Shown here piece after piece: positions 17,557-26,924 of a stretch of DNA of 51,580 nucleotides. This stretch comes from Lachnospiraceae bacterium. Lineage in GTDB: Bacteria > Bacillota > Clostridia > Lachnospirales > Lachnospiraceae. Below the pieces are notes generated by a model. That model was not told the DNA's origin and did not search any database. It saw only the letters and a list, made by a program, of their open reading frames with translations. Each line of letters begins with the position of its first letter. Position 1 is the first letter of the stretch. A program made the position numbers and the translations under genes. Location: the NCBI GenBank assembly GCA_017408735.1, contig JAFQUB010000004.1, positions 1 through 51,580 on the forward strand. The letters are read 5' to 3'.

Positions 17557-18975
17557 CTAATATTCTATTGTTTTAGAAACAGTTATACTTCTGCCGCACC
17601 GACTAATGGCTGAAACCTCTCCCTCCATATACGACACACAATTGTCCATACGAAACGAAGTTACATTTGTGATATTCTGTATTCGCTTTTCTATCAAATC
17701 CATACTTCGATAGCATTTATCTTTTTTTGAAGATGCGCTTAACAATATCCATAAATAGTCTTCATAAGCCATGCCCTGTTCGTCACCCTGAGATTCTCCT
17801 TTTATAATTGTTGCCACATTTGCAAGCTCTGACAATTGCAGTTTCCAATTACTTTCGCTTTTTATAAAGTCCACTTTGCCACCCTTGAGCAAGATTCTTA
17901 TTTCCAGCAGACTTTCTCCATATGCCCACACTGCCAGAATTGCAAATTTCATAGCAACCACTAACGGTGCAATTCCTGTATATCCTACCAGTGCTGTGGC
18001 AAGGGCATCTGCCTCTGCCATTTTAGTCTTGTCTGTCAAAAGATAAGCAAAATTAATTCCTTCCCTCATCCAGATAATTTTCTCCAGCACCGCACTAAGA
18101 TTTTCTTTATCTCCTGCTCTTCCTGAAACCAGATATTCTATTTCATATTCTAAACAACAAGATTCCCCATCTTGCTGCCGGTTTCCAAAGTGAGAAAACT
18201 GATCCTTTAAATACAGATCAAAAATCACCTGTTCCGACACTGATGATTTCTGTTTTTTTTGACAATTTCCCTGATTTAATTTCCGCTTTTGTAATGTGGT
18301 ACTTAAATCTATGGAGTTACCGGAAATAGGTATATCCCATGCTACAATTCCCAGTAATCCATTTGCTTTTAATGCTTCAATCACTTCTACCGGGTTTACT
18401 ATTTTTTCTGCCTTTTCCTTCTCTTCCAAATTCACTTCTATATCCTTTGGAATTTCCAATTCTGAAGGTTCTACTTGATTTTTCTCTATGGTTTCTCTTG
18501 CTTTTTCTGCTTGTTCATATTTTTTTGATTGCTGCATTGCACTTTCAACCACTTTTGCTACTATTTTTTCTTTATATGCTTTTACTGCTTCTTCAAAAAA
18601 AGCCATACCATCATTATCTGTAGCAAGTGTAATGTTTTTTATTTCCGTATCTATCAACTGCATTTGCAGCATCCCGCTCTGTTCCTGCACATTTTTATAC
18701 ATATAATAATCCAGTCGGGATGCCACATTTTCTTTATCAAATACACCATTTTCGTCTGAAGCATCCAGGAAAAACAAGCCATACTCTTCTACCAGTTCCT
18801 TGCAATATTCCCCCAATACAGCATTTAAAGAAACATCCATGGCGGATGCCAGTTTAATTCTGTCAGCCTGAAACATTGCTTCCTGCATAACCTGTGTAAC
18901 AATAGATATCAAAATCAATAAAATAAGGGATAAGAATACCGTAATACTTCCTCTTTCCTGTTTTTGCTCGTTCAT
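17557..18975 (-). CDS. DUF5702-type TadG-like protein
   Basis: A 472-residue protein. ERGSITVFLSLILLILISIV is a pilin-like membrane segment; DRIKLASAMDVSLNAVLGEY follows, typical of the clostridial DUF5702 family found in Tad operons. The remaining 400 residues are outside the membrane, with a glutamate and lysine-rich helix near 150-200 and hydrophobic helices near 330-360. Its role in pilus assembly is unknown. Its ATG lies one base after the stop of the Flp pilin gene. Confidence 0.82.
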   Translation of the reverse strand: MNEQKQERGSITVFLSLILLILISIVTQVMQEAMFQADRIKLASAMDVSLNAVLGEYCKELVEEYGLFFLDASDENGVFDKENVASRLDYYMYKNVQEQSGMLQMQLIDTEIKNITLATDNDGMAFFEEAVKAYKEKIVAKVVESAMQQSKKYEQAEKARETIEKNQVEPSELEIPKDIEVNLEEKEKAEKIVNPVEVIEALKANGLLGIVAWDIPISGNSIDLSTTLQKRKLNQGNCQKKQKSSVSEQVIFDLYLKDQFSHFGNRQQDGESCCLEYEIEYLVSGRAGDKENLSAVLEKIIWMREGINFAYLLTDKTKMAEADALATALVGYTGIAPLVVAMKFAILAVWAYGESLLEIRILLKGGKVDFIKSESNWKLQLSELANVATIIKGESQGDEQGMAYEDYLWILLSASSKKDKCYRSMDLIEKRIQNITNVTSFRMDNCVSYMEGEVSAISRCGRSITVSKTIEY

Positions 18976-18976
18976 A

Positions 18977-19150
18977 TTACTTCAATACTTTGTTGCTCTT
19001 AGTAGTAATATTGCTGAAAATATTTGTAACCAAAGAACTCAGCTGTTCTTTAAAAACAATTACAAGCCCTATCAAAACCACCAAAATTAAAATAATTTCT
19101 ACTACTCCAATACCTTCTTCTTCCTTTATAAAATTTCTAATACCATTCAT
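18977..19150 (-). CDS. Flp-type major pilin
   Basis: A 57-residue type IVb prepilin. The leader ends at EEEG and the mature protein would begin IGVVEIILILVVLIGLVIVF, with the essential glutamate at position 5. The short basic tail is usual for Flp1. CAGGAGG lies 8 bases before the ATG; the frame is open 18 codons further but without a ribosome site. It is the structural subunit of the Tad pilus and sits in the middle of the operon, unlike the many Tad loci where the pilin comes first. Confidence 0.9.
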   Translation of the reverse strand: MNGIRNFIKEEEGIGVVEIILILVVLIGLVIVFKEQLSSLVTNIFSNITTKSNKVLK

Positions 19151-19216
19151 AATAATTACCTCCTGTTCATTTTTATCAAAAACAAATTTTTCTACTATCT
19201 TCACTATTTGCTAAAA

Positions 19217-20539
19217 TCAAAATGTAAAGGATAGGAATGCCGGTGTCATGATTACCACCAAAGTAATAACCAACAAAATTCCCATAGGCAACAGCAGCTT
19301 TGTTCCCGCTTTTTCTCCTGCCTCTTTCGCATTTCTTTTACGCTTTTCAAAAGCATCTCTTGTTTCCTGTTGCAAACTTTCCAGAAAACTTCTAGAGCCC
19401 TTTTCTAACTGCTGTACCAGTATAGCTGAAAATTTTTTATACTCTGCAAGACCTGTTCTCTCTCCCAAATTTTTATAAGCTATATGCTCGCTGACTCCAC
19501 TCTGCATTTCATGATAAGTTATCCTTAATTCCTCATATCCAAATTTTTTTATTACTCTTTTTCCATCTGTTTTTCTTGTTTTTTCGTAGTCATCAACTAT
19601 TTTGCCAATAGCCTTTTTACTGGTCATACCTGACTGAATATACAGGGTAAGTCTGCTTACTATTTCAGGATATTCCCGCAGTAGTTCTTCCTCCTTTTTT
19701 GCCTTTTGCTTTTCTTCTTCCTTTAAAGTTCCGTAAAAAAACACCACTGTTATAAAAGGAATTAGCAAAAGATATTCCCACGGACGCCTGTCTGATTTCT
19801 CTGTAAAAACAACCTCACTTCCGGCAATCTCATTGGGTAGAGAAATTATATTGTTTTCCTCAGTCTGTTCTAAAAGAGTTTTTATTTTGTACTCCACTGC
19901 CCGTTGCCACCAGCTACTGTCCTTCTTATCGGGTAGCACCACACAAACAGGAAAACTATATTCTTCCTCATAATCACCCAGACACAGTTTTGCAGTAATC
20001 ATAACAACTTCTCCTTTTGTGCCTACGGAAAAATTAAATACCTCGCCATAAGAATTAACATATTCTTCTTTATCTGTACTCCAAATAATTTCTACCGGAA
20101 TTTCCCCCAGATAATCCATAAAATTCAAATTACTGCTTACCTTCTCCGGACTCTGGTTGTTCCCTAAAATCTCTACTTCTAAATGTTCTTTTACCTGCTG
20201 AAACATTTTCTGCGCTTCCTGCTCTGTATAGTGTTTTTGCGGTATAGTTATTCTGGTACTTCCCGACACTTCTCCGTCCTCTGCCTCGTAATATAGCTCT
20301 TGTCCCCTTTCGAAAGCACCTTTTTCAATATTTCCCTGTTGAAGCACTCCCTCCTTCTCCTGATAGGTTCCCACAAAAGCGATTATCAAAAAGGTAATTG
20401 CTACTATGCAACAAAGAATCTTTTGTATCTGCCTGAAAGCAGCATCTCTTATAACAGCCTCACTTTCCAAAACACCTGCTTTTCTTTTTTCCTCCACCAG
20501 CCTGTGAAAATATCTGCTTTTATAAATTAACTTCCTCAT
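19217..20539 (-). CDS. tadC: TadC-like inner-membrane platform protein with extracellular insert
   Basis: A 440-residue protein. Membrane segments lie near residues 40-55 (LCCIVAITFLIIAFVGTYQ), near 260 (EYLLLIPFITVVFFYGTL) and at the C-terminus (LLLPMGILLVITLVVIMTPA). Between the first two is an outside domain of about 190 residues with a beta-sandwich look. The type II secretion F domain follows (LTLYIQSGMTSKKAIGKIV to LEKGSRSFLESLQQ). It forms the assembly platform with TadB. The ATG has GAGGT upstream. The large external insert is typical of clostridial TadC. Confidence 0.87.
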   Translation of the reverse strand: MRKLIYKSRYFHRLVEEKRKAGVLESEAVIRDAAFRQIQKILCCIVAITFLIIAFVGTYQEKEGVLQQGNIEKGAFERGQELYYEAEDGEVSGSTRITIPQKHYTEQEAQKMFQQVKEHLEVEILGNNQSPEKVSSNLNFMDYLGEIPVEIIWSTDKEEYVNSYGEVFNFSVGTKGEVVMITAKLCLGDYEEEYSFPVCVVLPDKKDSSWWQRAVEYKIKTLLEQTEENNIISLPNEIAGSEVVFTEKSDRRPWEYLLLIPFITVVFFYGTLKEEEKQKAKKEEELLREYPEIVSRLTLYIQSGMTSKKAIGKIVDDYEKTRKTDGKRVIKKFGYEELRITYHEMQSGVSEHIAYKNLGERTGLAEYKKFSAILVQQLEKGSRSFLESLQQETRDAFEKRKRNAKEAGEKAGTKLLLPMGILLVITLVVIMTPAFLSFTF

Positions 20540-20541
20540 GG

Positions 20542-21354
20542 CTATACCTCTATTCGTGTAAGATGCTCTCCCAAATATACGGCAACCCCATATACCAAAA
20601 GGCAAAAACTCATAATAATGATTCCCAGCCCATTGTGATATAGCACATCGAAAAATCCCTCTGATGTAATACTCATGTATGCCATAACCCCCACCGGAAC
20701 CAGGCTCATAATTCTTTGTTCATACTTCTTTCCTGAAATCATAATCTGAATTTCCTTTTGAATTTCTATTTTTTCTTTCACCATTCCAATGGTTCTTTTC
20801 ATAATAGATGCCATGTTGCCACCCCCCCGCTTTGCCTGCGAAAACACTATCGCAAAATCTTTAACATCTTCGCTCCCACTCCGTTTCGCAAAATCTAACA
20901 ATAAGTCTTCAATTTTAATATTCAACTTTAGGCTTTGTCTGATTACGTTTAGTTCCTGCACCATGTCTGAGAAATCGCCAAATCGTTCCCGCATAGAGAA
21001 ATAGCTTTCCACAAAACTGTTTTCCACAGAATAACCTGCTTCCATACATTCTCCAATTTGAATCAATGCCTCTTTAAACTCCATCTGCAGACGCTCCAAC
21101 CGCTTTCTCTTATATTTTTGACTTTCTATCCGAAAATATATCAGCAGAAAAGGACTAAGACATACCGCGGCTACCAATGAATCATAAAATAAATACGCTA
21201 TTATCCCCAGTAGTAGCACTCCCTTAAGAAACGTCACTAAAAATTTCATCAGCGAGAAATAATACACTTCATAATTAATTCCTTTTACAGAAGACCTGTG
21301 CTCTTTAACTTTTCTATATTTTTTAATTCTCCCATTTTTCTCCACGTTCCGCAC
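20542..21354 (-). CDS. tadB: TadB-like inner-membrane platform protein
   Basis: A 270-residue type II secretion F-family protein. Two membrane segments lie near 35-75 (FLVTFLKGVLLLGIIAYLFY) and two at the C-terminal end. The cytoplasmic F domain has ALIQIGECMEAGYSVENSF and SQAKRGGGNMASIMKRTI. It pairs with TadC to form the pilus base. The start is a GTG with GAGGAGG close upstream, inside the end of the ATPase gene (about 70 bases of overlap), so the exact start is not certain. Confidence 0.88.
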   Translation of the reverse strand: MRNVEKNGRIKKYRKVKEHRSSVKGINYEVYYFSLMKFLVTFLKGVLLLGIIAYLFYDSLVAAVCLSPFLLIYFRIESQKYKRKRLERLQMEFKEALIQIGECMEAGYSVENSFVESYFSMRERFGDFSDMVQELNVIRQSLKLNIKIEDLLLDFAKRSGSEDVKDFAIVFSQAKRGGGNMASIMKRTIGMVKEKIEIQKEIQIMISGKKYEQRIMSLVPVGVMAYMSITSEGFFDVLYHNGLGIIIMSFCLLVYGVAVYLGEHLTRIEV

Positions 21355-22493
21355 AATCCTCCTCTTTTGCTGTTTAAGCTCTCCTCGTATCTGTATAAAG
21401 AGTTCAGTTTTATTTCGCCCTTTTCATAACCCAAAACTTCTGTAATCTCCAGAACCTTCCTGCTCTTGTCACGCATCCTTCCCAAATGCACAAATATATC
21501 AATAGCAGAGGCAATTTGCTTTTCAATGGCTGCCATAGGTATGTCCATTCCCATCAACACCATGGTTTCTAATCTGCTAATCATATCCCGCGCACTGTTT
21601 CCATGGCCTGTGCTAAGGCTTCCATCATGCCCTGTATTCATAGCACTAAGCAAATCAATACATTCTGCGCCTCTGACTTCACCAATCACAATTCTATCCG
21701 GCCTTTGTCGCAAAGACGCCTTAATTAAATCCCTTATGGTAATTGGAATACATCCTTCCACATTGGCATTTCTGGTTTCCAATTGCACCAAATTGGGAAT
21801 TCCTTGCACCTTAAGTTCCGCACTGTCTTCTATTGTAATAATTCGTTCATCTGCGGGAATATATGCGGTCAAAGCATTTAGAAAAGTGGTCTTTCCGGAA
21901 CCGGTTCCGCCACTGATAAAGATATTATATTTGGCTTTTACTAACTTCCCAAGGTATTCTGCCATTTCTCCTGTTAAAGAATTCCACTCTATAAGCCGCT
22001 CCATGGTAATAGCTGTATCTGCAAACCTTCGAATAGTTAAAATCGGACCATTCAGTGCCACTGGCGGTAATATTACATTTACTCTGGCACCATTTTCTAA
22101 TCTGGCATCCACAATAGGAGAGGCTTCATTTACCACACGATTGCACTCTGCCACAATCTGCTGAATCACATCCGAAAGTTTTTCTTTTGATGCAAAATTC
22201 TGGTCCCATTCCTGAATTTTACCATTCCGTTCAATAAAAATATGTTCCACACCATTTACCATAATTTCCGTGATAGAATCATCCTCAATCAATTCCTGTA
22301 AAATCCCCAGTTTTCTGATATCAAAAAACAATTCTCTGGATAAGCGATGCCTCTCTTCTATAGGTATATAATTCTCCTTACTGCATTGGATAATCTGGGC
22401 GTCAATTAATTTCCGAATTTCCTCATCTGCCACTTCTCTGGACAAATCCATTTCTTCCATAATCATGTTCTTAATTCTGTTCCAATGTTCCAA
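21285..22493 (-). CDS. cpaF: Tad pilus assembly ATPase (CpaF/TadA)
   Basis: A 402-residue secretion ATPase. An N-terminal helical domain (MDLSREVADEEIRKLIDAQI) leads to the type II/IV ATPase core: Walker A GGTGSGKTTFLNAL, the Asp box ITIEDSAELKV, GEVRGAECIDLLSAMNTGH and the His box SLSTGHGNS. It powers pilus polymerisation. TTG at 22493 with AGGAGGGG just upstream is used; an ATG at 22466 overlapping the TadZ stop as ATGA is a serious alternative that would trim nine residues. Confidence 0.93.
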   Translation of the reverse strand: MEHWNRIKNMIMEEMDLSREVADEEIRKLIDAQIIQCSKENYIPIEERHRLSRELFFDIRKLGILQELIEDDSITEIMVNGVEHIFIERNGKIQEWDQNFASKEKLSDVIQQIVAECNRVVNEASPIVDARLENGARVNVILPPVALNGPILTIRRFADTAITMERLIEWNSLTGEMAEYLGKLVKAKYNIFISGGTGSGKTTFLNALTAYIPADERIITIEDSAELKVQGIPNLVQLETRNANVEGCIPITIRDLIKASLRQRPDRIVIGEVRGAECIDLLSAMNTGHDGSLSTGHGNSARDMISRLETMVLMGMDIPMAAIEKQIASAIDIFVHLGRMRDKSRKVLEITEVLGYEKGEIKLNSLYRYEESLNSKRGGLCGTWRKMGELKNIEKLKSTGLL

Positions 22494-23479
22494 TTCCCCT
22501 CCTCCTTTAACAGCTCTGCCACATAGGCTCCAAAGCTTCCATAATACATTTCTTCCACTGTTTCACATTCCATCTGTTCGGTAAATCTTAACTTACACTG
22601 TTTAATCTTCTTCTCCATTTCTGCATAATCAGAACTTCTTAAAAATCGGAAAAACTCATCCAATTTAGTCTGAGAAATCCTATCCTTTAACACAGGCATA
22701 TACAACAGTTCCAGATCCTGCAACACAGGAAACATACTTTTTATTTGTCTTCCAAAGTCCACTAAGATTACATCGTAAGTATCACTTTTTGCAATCTCCT
22801 GTAGCAGTTTGTTAACTTCTCCTCCCAATTCCTGAATATCCGGAGCCATTTTTACCGGAGGAAGAATCTTTAAACCGTTTACTTCCAACACCATTCCATT
22901 AATATACATTTCAAGGTTTTCTCTTTCCTGCTTGATATAATAAATCAAATCTGATATATCCATTCCATCATAAACTCCGATAATCCGTTCAAATCCCGGC
23001 CACTCTTCCAGATTCACATAAATCACCTTATAATTTTGTGCCAACAATTGTCCCATAACCAATGCCATGGATGTTTTTCCGCATCTGCCTAAAGGTGAAT
23101 ATACTCCTATCATTTTAGTATTGTCCAAAAACCCTGTCCCGGATATTCCTGTACAAAAACGGCAGATTTTCAGGAACTCTTTCATAATACGTTCTGCGGG
23201 CTGATATTTATAAATCTCATCTCCTTCCATCAAAATACCTTCTTGTCCCTGGCTGAAACGCACTATCTGTCCCACCTGCATTTCTCTTTTTTCCACATCA
23301 TCCAGACAACTGCTTCCAAGATAAATGTCAATTTTTTTCCTTTTCTCTCTGGCAAACTCCAGCAGTGCCTCTTTCGTATGAAAGGCATAAATATCAAAAG
23401 ACTTCCCAAGCTTGTCCTGAAAATATGTAGTAATTCCATACAGAAAATCTTCTTCCCTGTCCAAAATAACAAGTACCAA
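22463..23479 (-). CDS. TadZ/CpaE-like ATPase
   Basis: A 338-residue protein. Residues 1-120 resemble a receiver-like domain without clear phosphorylation residues. From about 125 a MinD/ParA-type fold follows with a deviant P-loop (YSPLGRCGKTSMALVMGQLL). DVILVDFGRQIKSMFPVLQD corresponds to the Walker B region. TadZ proteins place the pilus machine at the cell pole. TTG is the start, directly after the stop of the peptidase gene, with GGGAGG 10 bases upstream. Confidence 0.85.
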   Translation of the reverse strand: MVLVILDREEDFLYGITTYFQDKLGKSFDIYAFHTKEALLEFAREKRKKIDIYLGSSCLDDVEKREMQVGQIVRFSQGQEGILMEGDEIYKYQPAERIMKEFLKICRFCTGISGTGFLDNTKMIGVYSPLGRCGKTSMALVMGQLLAQNYKVIYVNLEEWPGFERIIGVYDGMDISDLIYYIKQERENLEMYINGMVLEVNGLKILPPVKMAPDIQELGGEVNKLLQEIAKSDTYDVILVDFGRQIKSMFPVLQDLELLYMPVLKDRISQTKLDEFFRFLRSSDYAEMEKKIKQCKLRFTEQMECETVEEMYYGSFGAYVAELLKEEGNWNIGTELRT

Positions 23480-23995
23480 TTAATACATCCCTCCCAAATG
23501 TAATACATAACTTAATCCTATAGGTAATGCAAAGGGAATGGTATCTTTGTATCCCTGCTCTGGTGTAAAATACTTTCTTATATTTTTCTGTCCGGCCATA
23601 CCTACAACATAATCTTTCAAATACTGAAATCTTCTAACCAGACTGTTATTTTTGATCATGCGTACCAGAGACCATACACTGCCCAATGCACATGCATAAA
23701 ACAACAAATACAGTACCTGCTCCCAGTTAAGTAAGACCGCATACATACACAAAAGCTTAATATCTCCTGCTCCTATCATTCCCAACATATACACCGGAAA
23801 CAGCAATCCCAAAGGAATCAGCATACTCACCACAGCACTTACACATCCCTCCATTCCATACTCCAAAAGCCTTATAATAAAAGCCGACAGCATTCCGGTA
23901 ATCACTAACCCATTAGGGATTCTGTGTTCCTTTATGTCACATCCCACAATCACCAATGCCACACTACAAAAAAATATAAAAATTACAATCTCCAA
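23480..23995 (-). CDS. CpaA/TadV-like prepilin peptidase
   Basis: A 171-residue multi-pass A24 aspartyl protease. The catalytic aspartates lie in GCDIKEHRIPN and in GAGDIKLL. It cleaves the Flp pilin leader. It is the first gene of the Tad operon, transcribed leftward from the promoter at 24088-24116. The start is a TTG with a weak purine-rich site (AGAAGTG) upstream. Non-ATG starts recur at the head of this operon. Confidence 0.9.
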   Translation of the reverse strand: MEIVIFIFFCSVALVIVGCDIKEHRIPNGLVITGMLSAFIIRLLEYGMEGCVSAVVSMLIPLGLLFPVYMLGMIGAGDIKLLCMYAVLLNWEQVLYLLFYACALGSVWSLVRMIKNNSLVRRFQYLKDYVVGMAGQKNIRKYFTPEQGYKDTIPFALPIGLSYVLHLGGMY

Positions 23996-24087
23996 CGCAT
24001 CACTTCTTTCTTTTTATTTTCTTATCTGGTAATTTTGTTTGATTCAAACAGATTCTTTATAGATTTAAAAATTTGGAATGTAAGTAA

Positions 24088-24116
24088 AGTATATTACAGC
24101 ATTTTTCATTTGTCTA
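24088..24116 (-). promoter_or_regulatory. Probable Tad operon promoter
   Basis: Leftward TAGACA (24111-24116) and TATACT (24088-24093) are 17 bases apart. The leader to the first gene is about 90 bases. The rest of 23996-24219 is very AT-rich, and I see no other feature there. Confidence 0.6.
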
Positions 24117-24219
24117 CCTCATTTTGGTTTTTCCATTTTTTCTACAAAGTAACTTTTTGATTTTGTTATTTTTACCTATGGATTTTTTTTACCTGTATGC
24201 AATAACACCAAAAATTGAA

Positions 24220-24492
24220 TTACAAAATTTTATAAAATCCCATACCATATAGGAGAATAAATCCCGGAAATCCCAGCGTCCCCAAAGTCAGCAGTGTAAA
24301 CACATTAATCCCTATACCAAACTCTATCCCTTGAGCCACTAAGATACTGTTTACAAAACAAATACCAATGGTGCCCATCATCATACGTAGAACCATATTG
24401 ATTAAAAACTCTATCTTACTTTTAAACAGCACAATCACTAAAACTACACCAAAAATAAATAGTAAAAATAACATACCTGTTTCTCTCTGCAT
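24220..24492 (-). CDS. bofA: BofA-family protein
   Basis: A 90-residue membrane protein with three hydrophobic stretches (MLFLLFIFGVVLVIVLF, then MMMGTIGICFVNSILVAQGI and NVFTLLTLGTLGFPGFILLY). The NxxT and GxPG-like end (TLGFPGFILLYG) is typical of BofA, which holds back pro-sigma-K processing during sporulation. The ATG at 24490-24492 follows GGAGG by 5 bases; an earlier ATG overlaps that site. It is divergent from yaaL, its usual clostridial neighbour. It implies descent from a spore former, not proof of sporulation. Confidence 0.85.
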   Translation of the reverse strand: MQRETGMLFLLFIFGVVLVIVLFKSKIEFLINMVLRMMMGTIGICFVNSILVAQGIEFGIGINVFTLLTLGTLGFPGFILLYGMGFYKIL

Positions 24493-24588
24493 CGAAACCT
24501 CCATAAATTCTGAAATTATATTTTAATTGTATAAAATTGGATATACGTGCTTATACTTTAATATATGTCTTAGAAAGTGGTGATATGA

Positions 24589-24810
24589 ATGTTTGGAAAA
24601 AACAAAGAAAAAAATAAGCAGAACAAGCAGTATATGGAAATTGTACGGGACATCGCTCTTACCAAATCTGCCTTGGACACTGCCTACTCTAATTTTGAAA
24701 ATGTAATTAATCCTGACTTAATCGACTGCTATATTTATGAAGTGAACTCTGTTCAAAAAAGGTACAAATTTCTCCTGGAACTGGTGAGGCAAATGGAAAA
24801 AGAAGAATAA
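24589..24810 (+). CDS. YaaL-like DUF2508 protein
   Basis: A 73-residue charged helical protein (VRDIALTKSALDTAYSNFEN, then PDLIDCYIYEVNSVQKRYKF). The pattern and size match the YaaL/DUF2508 family that lies beside bofA in many Firmicutes. Its function is unknown. The ATG has a weak ribosome site (AAGTGGTGA). The hairpin that starts directly after the stop may end its transcript. Confidence 0.85.
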   Translation: MFGKNKEKNKQNKQYMEIVRDIALTKSALDTAYSNFENVINPDLIDCYIYEVNSVQKRYKFLLELVRQMEKEE

Positions 24811-24853
24811 AGTCCCCCACTCCCACTTCATAATGAAATGGGGGTGGGGGACT
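24811..24853. terminator. Strong hairpin between yaaL and fliS
   Basis: AGTCCCCCAC pairs with GTGGGGGACT, and the stem continues with mismatches towards a TAATGA loop. T-rich DNA follows only in the leftward direction, so it most likely ends the flagellin-fliS transcript and may also stop yaaL. Confidence 0.75.
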
Positions 24854-24878
24854 TGCCTGCTATAATTGAACTATTAAA

Positions 24879-25355
24879 TTATACAAAAAAACCTCTGGAT
24901 GCACCTTCATCTGAAAGGTTCTCATTTAAACTGTTTTTTCCGTAAGTAAGACCTGCATAAATTTCCTGGGCGTTTCCCATAAGTGCAGGTGAGTCATCCT
25001 GCTTTGCCACCTGTTCAAAACTTTCCCGCAAACCCTTTATTACATTCTCTGCTGAAACAATCAGCTCCTCCTCCGGTTTTACCATAATCTTTGCCAGCGT
25101 TCTGTTTACATATAGATATAATCTTGCCAGTTCAGTGGCGATTTCATATTTTTTGTCCAGAGCAGAAATCAATTCTTTTACACATTCCTGTGCTTTTTTT
25201 ACTTCTACGCAAAACTGCTCATGATTTCCATCCTTTAAAAAAACTTTTGCATCTTCTATATATACCAATATCATATCATACAATATAACTATCAGCTGGC
25301 TTCTGTTGGCATTTGTAATTCTTACAGTAAATTCCTGTTTCTTTTCTTTATCCAT
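24879..25355 (-). CDS. fliS: FliS-like flagellin chaperone
   Basis: A 158-residue helical protein. Its size, its place 18 bases after the flagellin gene and its pattern (ANRSQLIVILYDMILVYIED, then ELISALDKKYEIATELARLY and YVNRTLAKI) fit FliS, which binds flagellin C-termini before export. ATG at 25353-25355 is used; an in-frame GTG four codons earlier is less likely. The C-terminal 30 residues (NSLNENLSDEGASRGFFV) are longer than in classical FliS. Confidence 0.87.
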   Translation of the reverse strand: MDKEKKQEFTVRITNANRSQLIVILYDMILVYIEDAKVFLKDGNHEQFCVEVKKAQECVKELISALDKKYEIATELARLYLYVNRTLAKIMVKPEEELIVSAENVIKGLRESFEQVAKQDDSPALMGNAQEIYAGLTYGKNSLNENLSDEGASRGFFV

Positions 25356-25373
25356 AATGCTTCTCACTTACCA

Positions 25374-26822
25374 TTACTGCAACAACTGTAAAACAGTCTG
25401 CGGAAGGTCATTTGCCTGTGCCAGCACAGATACACCTGCCTGCTGTAATACATTGTACTGTGTATAGGTTGTCATTTCTTCTGCCATATCAGTATCCATA
25501 ATACGGCTGTAAGAAGAAGTAAGACTTTCGTCTGCCACATCCAGACTGGAAATGGTATGATCCAGACGATTCTGGTAAGCACCTAATTTTGCTCTGACAG
25601 AAGATACAAAAGAAAGTGCATTATCTACCTGAGTAATTGTTCTGGAAGCAGATTCATGTGTAAGATAATTTAAATTTTCAATTCCCATATTTTCTAAAGA
25701 AATATCCGGAATACGTACATCCATAATCTGATTCTCATTGGCACCGATCTGTAAGGACATATATCCAAAATCCTTTACATCAACAGTTGCAGTCTGCCCC
25801 AATAAAGATGCACTTGTACTTCCTACAATATCCTGATATTTCTCATTTTCTACTTTAATAGTCATCTCAAAACCACCGCGATCTGTTATCTTGACAAATT
25901 CACCATCCGCGCTACAAGACGCTGTATTCTTAAATTTTGAGGTGGATGCTGCTGTATTGGTATCTACTATTAATTTAAGAGATGCATCTTTTCCCATCTC
26001 TCCATCTACAACGGTGTCTAAGCCTAATGCATTAGCAATACTGCTAGGAGTTACGCTGATATCAATATCCCACTTAGAGCCATATTCCGCTGAAGTAAAT
26101 GTGAAAGCACTTCCAAATTCACTTACCTCCACGCCTGCATATTCCGCTGCTTCTCTGATTTTCCCATATACTTGTTCTGCAGTTTCTGCAGTAGAAATTT
26201 CCACACTGACACCATTAATCGCAAACTTTCCGGTTTCCGCCACATCTTCTGCCACACCAAAGGCTGCCGTATTCATCGCCCCATAGCTAATGTATGTCTT
26301 AGTTGCCGCCTGAGTAACTGTAAACTGATATTCTCCCGGTGAAACAGAATCTGAAATCAATCTTGCACTTACACCATCTGTATTGCTATAGGCTCTTGTA
26401 TCAAATGTTCCATCTAATAAAGATCTTTTATTAAATTCTGTATCCTCAGAAATTCTTTGAATTTCTTCCTGTAATTTTTCTGCTTCAATCTGAATAGACT
26501 GTCTGTCATCTAAAGTGTAGGTATCATTGGCAGCCTGTACCGCCAATTCTCTTAATCTCTGAAGCATAGACTGCACTTCATTCAACGCACCTTCTGCTGT
26601 TTCAATAGCAGATACCCCATTCAATGCGTTATCAGAAGCCTTTTCCAAACCTCTCAACTGAGTGCTCATTTTATGAGCAATGGCAAATCCGGCAGGATTA
26701 TCCTTTGCTGAATTAATTTTATAACCGGATGATAATCTGCCTACAGAAGCGGCAAGACCCTTTTCTGTTGTTTTTAAACGATGATTTGCAAGCACTGCTG
26801 CAATATTATGATTTACTTTCAT
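25374..26822 (-). CDS. Flagellin
   Basis: A 482-residue filament subunit. The conserved N-terminal D0-D1 region is clear (MKVNHNIAAVLANHRL, LSSGYKINSAKDNPAGFAIA, LRELAVQAANDT). So is the C-terminal region (LGAYQNRLDHTISSLDVADE, then MAEEMTTYTQYNVLQQAG). Residues about 155-380 form the variable surface domain. The N-terminus carries the arginine-rich D1 part typical of TLR5-binding flagellins, but recognition was not tested. AGGAGG lies 6 bases before the ATG. It is co-transcribed with fliS from a sigma-28-like promoter. Confidence 0.96.
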   Translation of the reverse strand: MKVNHNIAAVLANHRLKTTEKGLAASVGRLSSGYKINSAKDNPAGFAIAHKMSTQLRGLEKASDNALNGVSAIETAEGALNEVQSMLQRLRELAVQAANDTYTLDDRQSIQIEAEKLQEEIQRISEDTEFNKRSLLDGTFDTRAYSNTDGVSARLISDSVSPGEYQFTVTQAATKTYISYGAMNTAAFGVAEDVAETGKFAINGVSVEISTAETAEQVYGKIREAAEYAGVEVSEFGSAFTFTSAEYGSKWDIDISVTPSSIANALGLDTVVDGEMGKDASLKLIVDTNTAASTSKFKNTASCSADGEFVKITDRGGFEMTIKVENEKYQDIVGSTSASLLGQTATVDVKDFGYMSLQIGANENQIMDVRIPDISLENMGIENLNYLTHESASRTITQVDNALSFVSSVRAKLGAYQNRLDHTISSLDVADESLTSSYSRIMDTDMAEEMTTYTQYNVLQQAGVSVLAQANDLPQTVLQLLQ

Positions 26823-26869
26823 ATGATTCCTCCTAATTATTATATTACGTTACCTTTTATCTAGTAAAA

Positions 26870-26895
26870 ATATCGGTTACAACTTATGTTTTCAT
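26870..26895 (-). promoter_or_regulatory. Sigma-28-like flagellin promoter
   Basis: Leftward CCGATAT (26870-26876) matches the flagellar sigma factor -10 consensus (GCCGATAA). A TGAA about 14 bases upstream would serve as -35. A small inverted repeat, TTATG-TTTT-CATAA, overlaps the -35 part (26884-26897). Confidence 0.65.
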
Positions 26896-26924
26896 AAGAA
26901 TTAATTTTATGAAACTTCTGTATT

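Noticed and set aside
21466..22164. Rightward 232-codon frame
   Set aside because: It lies wholly within the opposite strand of the CpaF-type ATPase gene, has no ribosome site and no recognisable motif.
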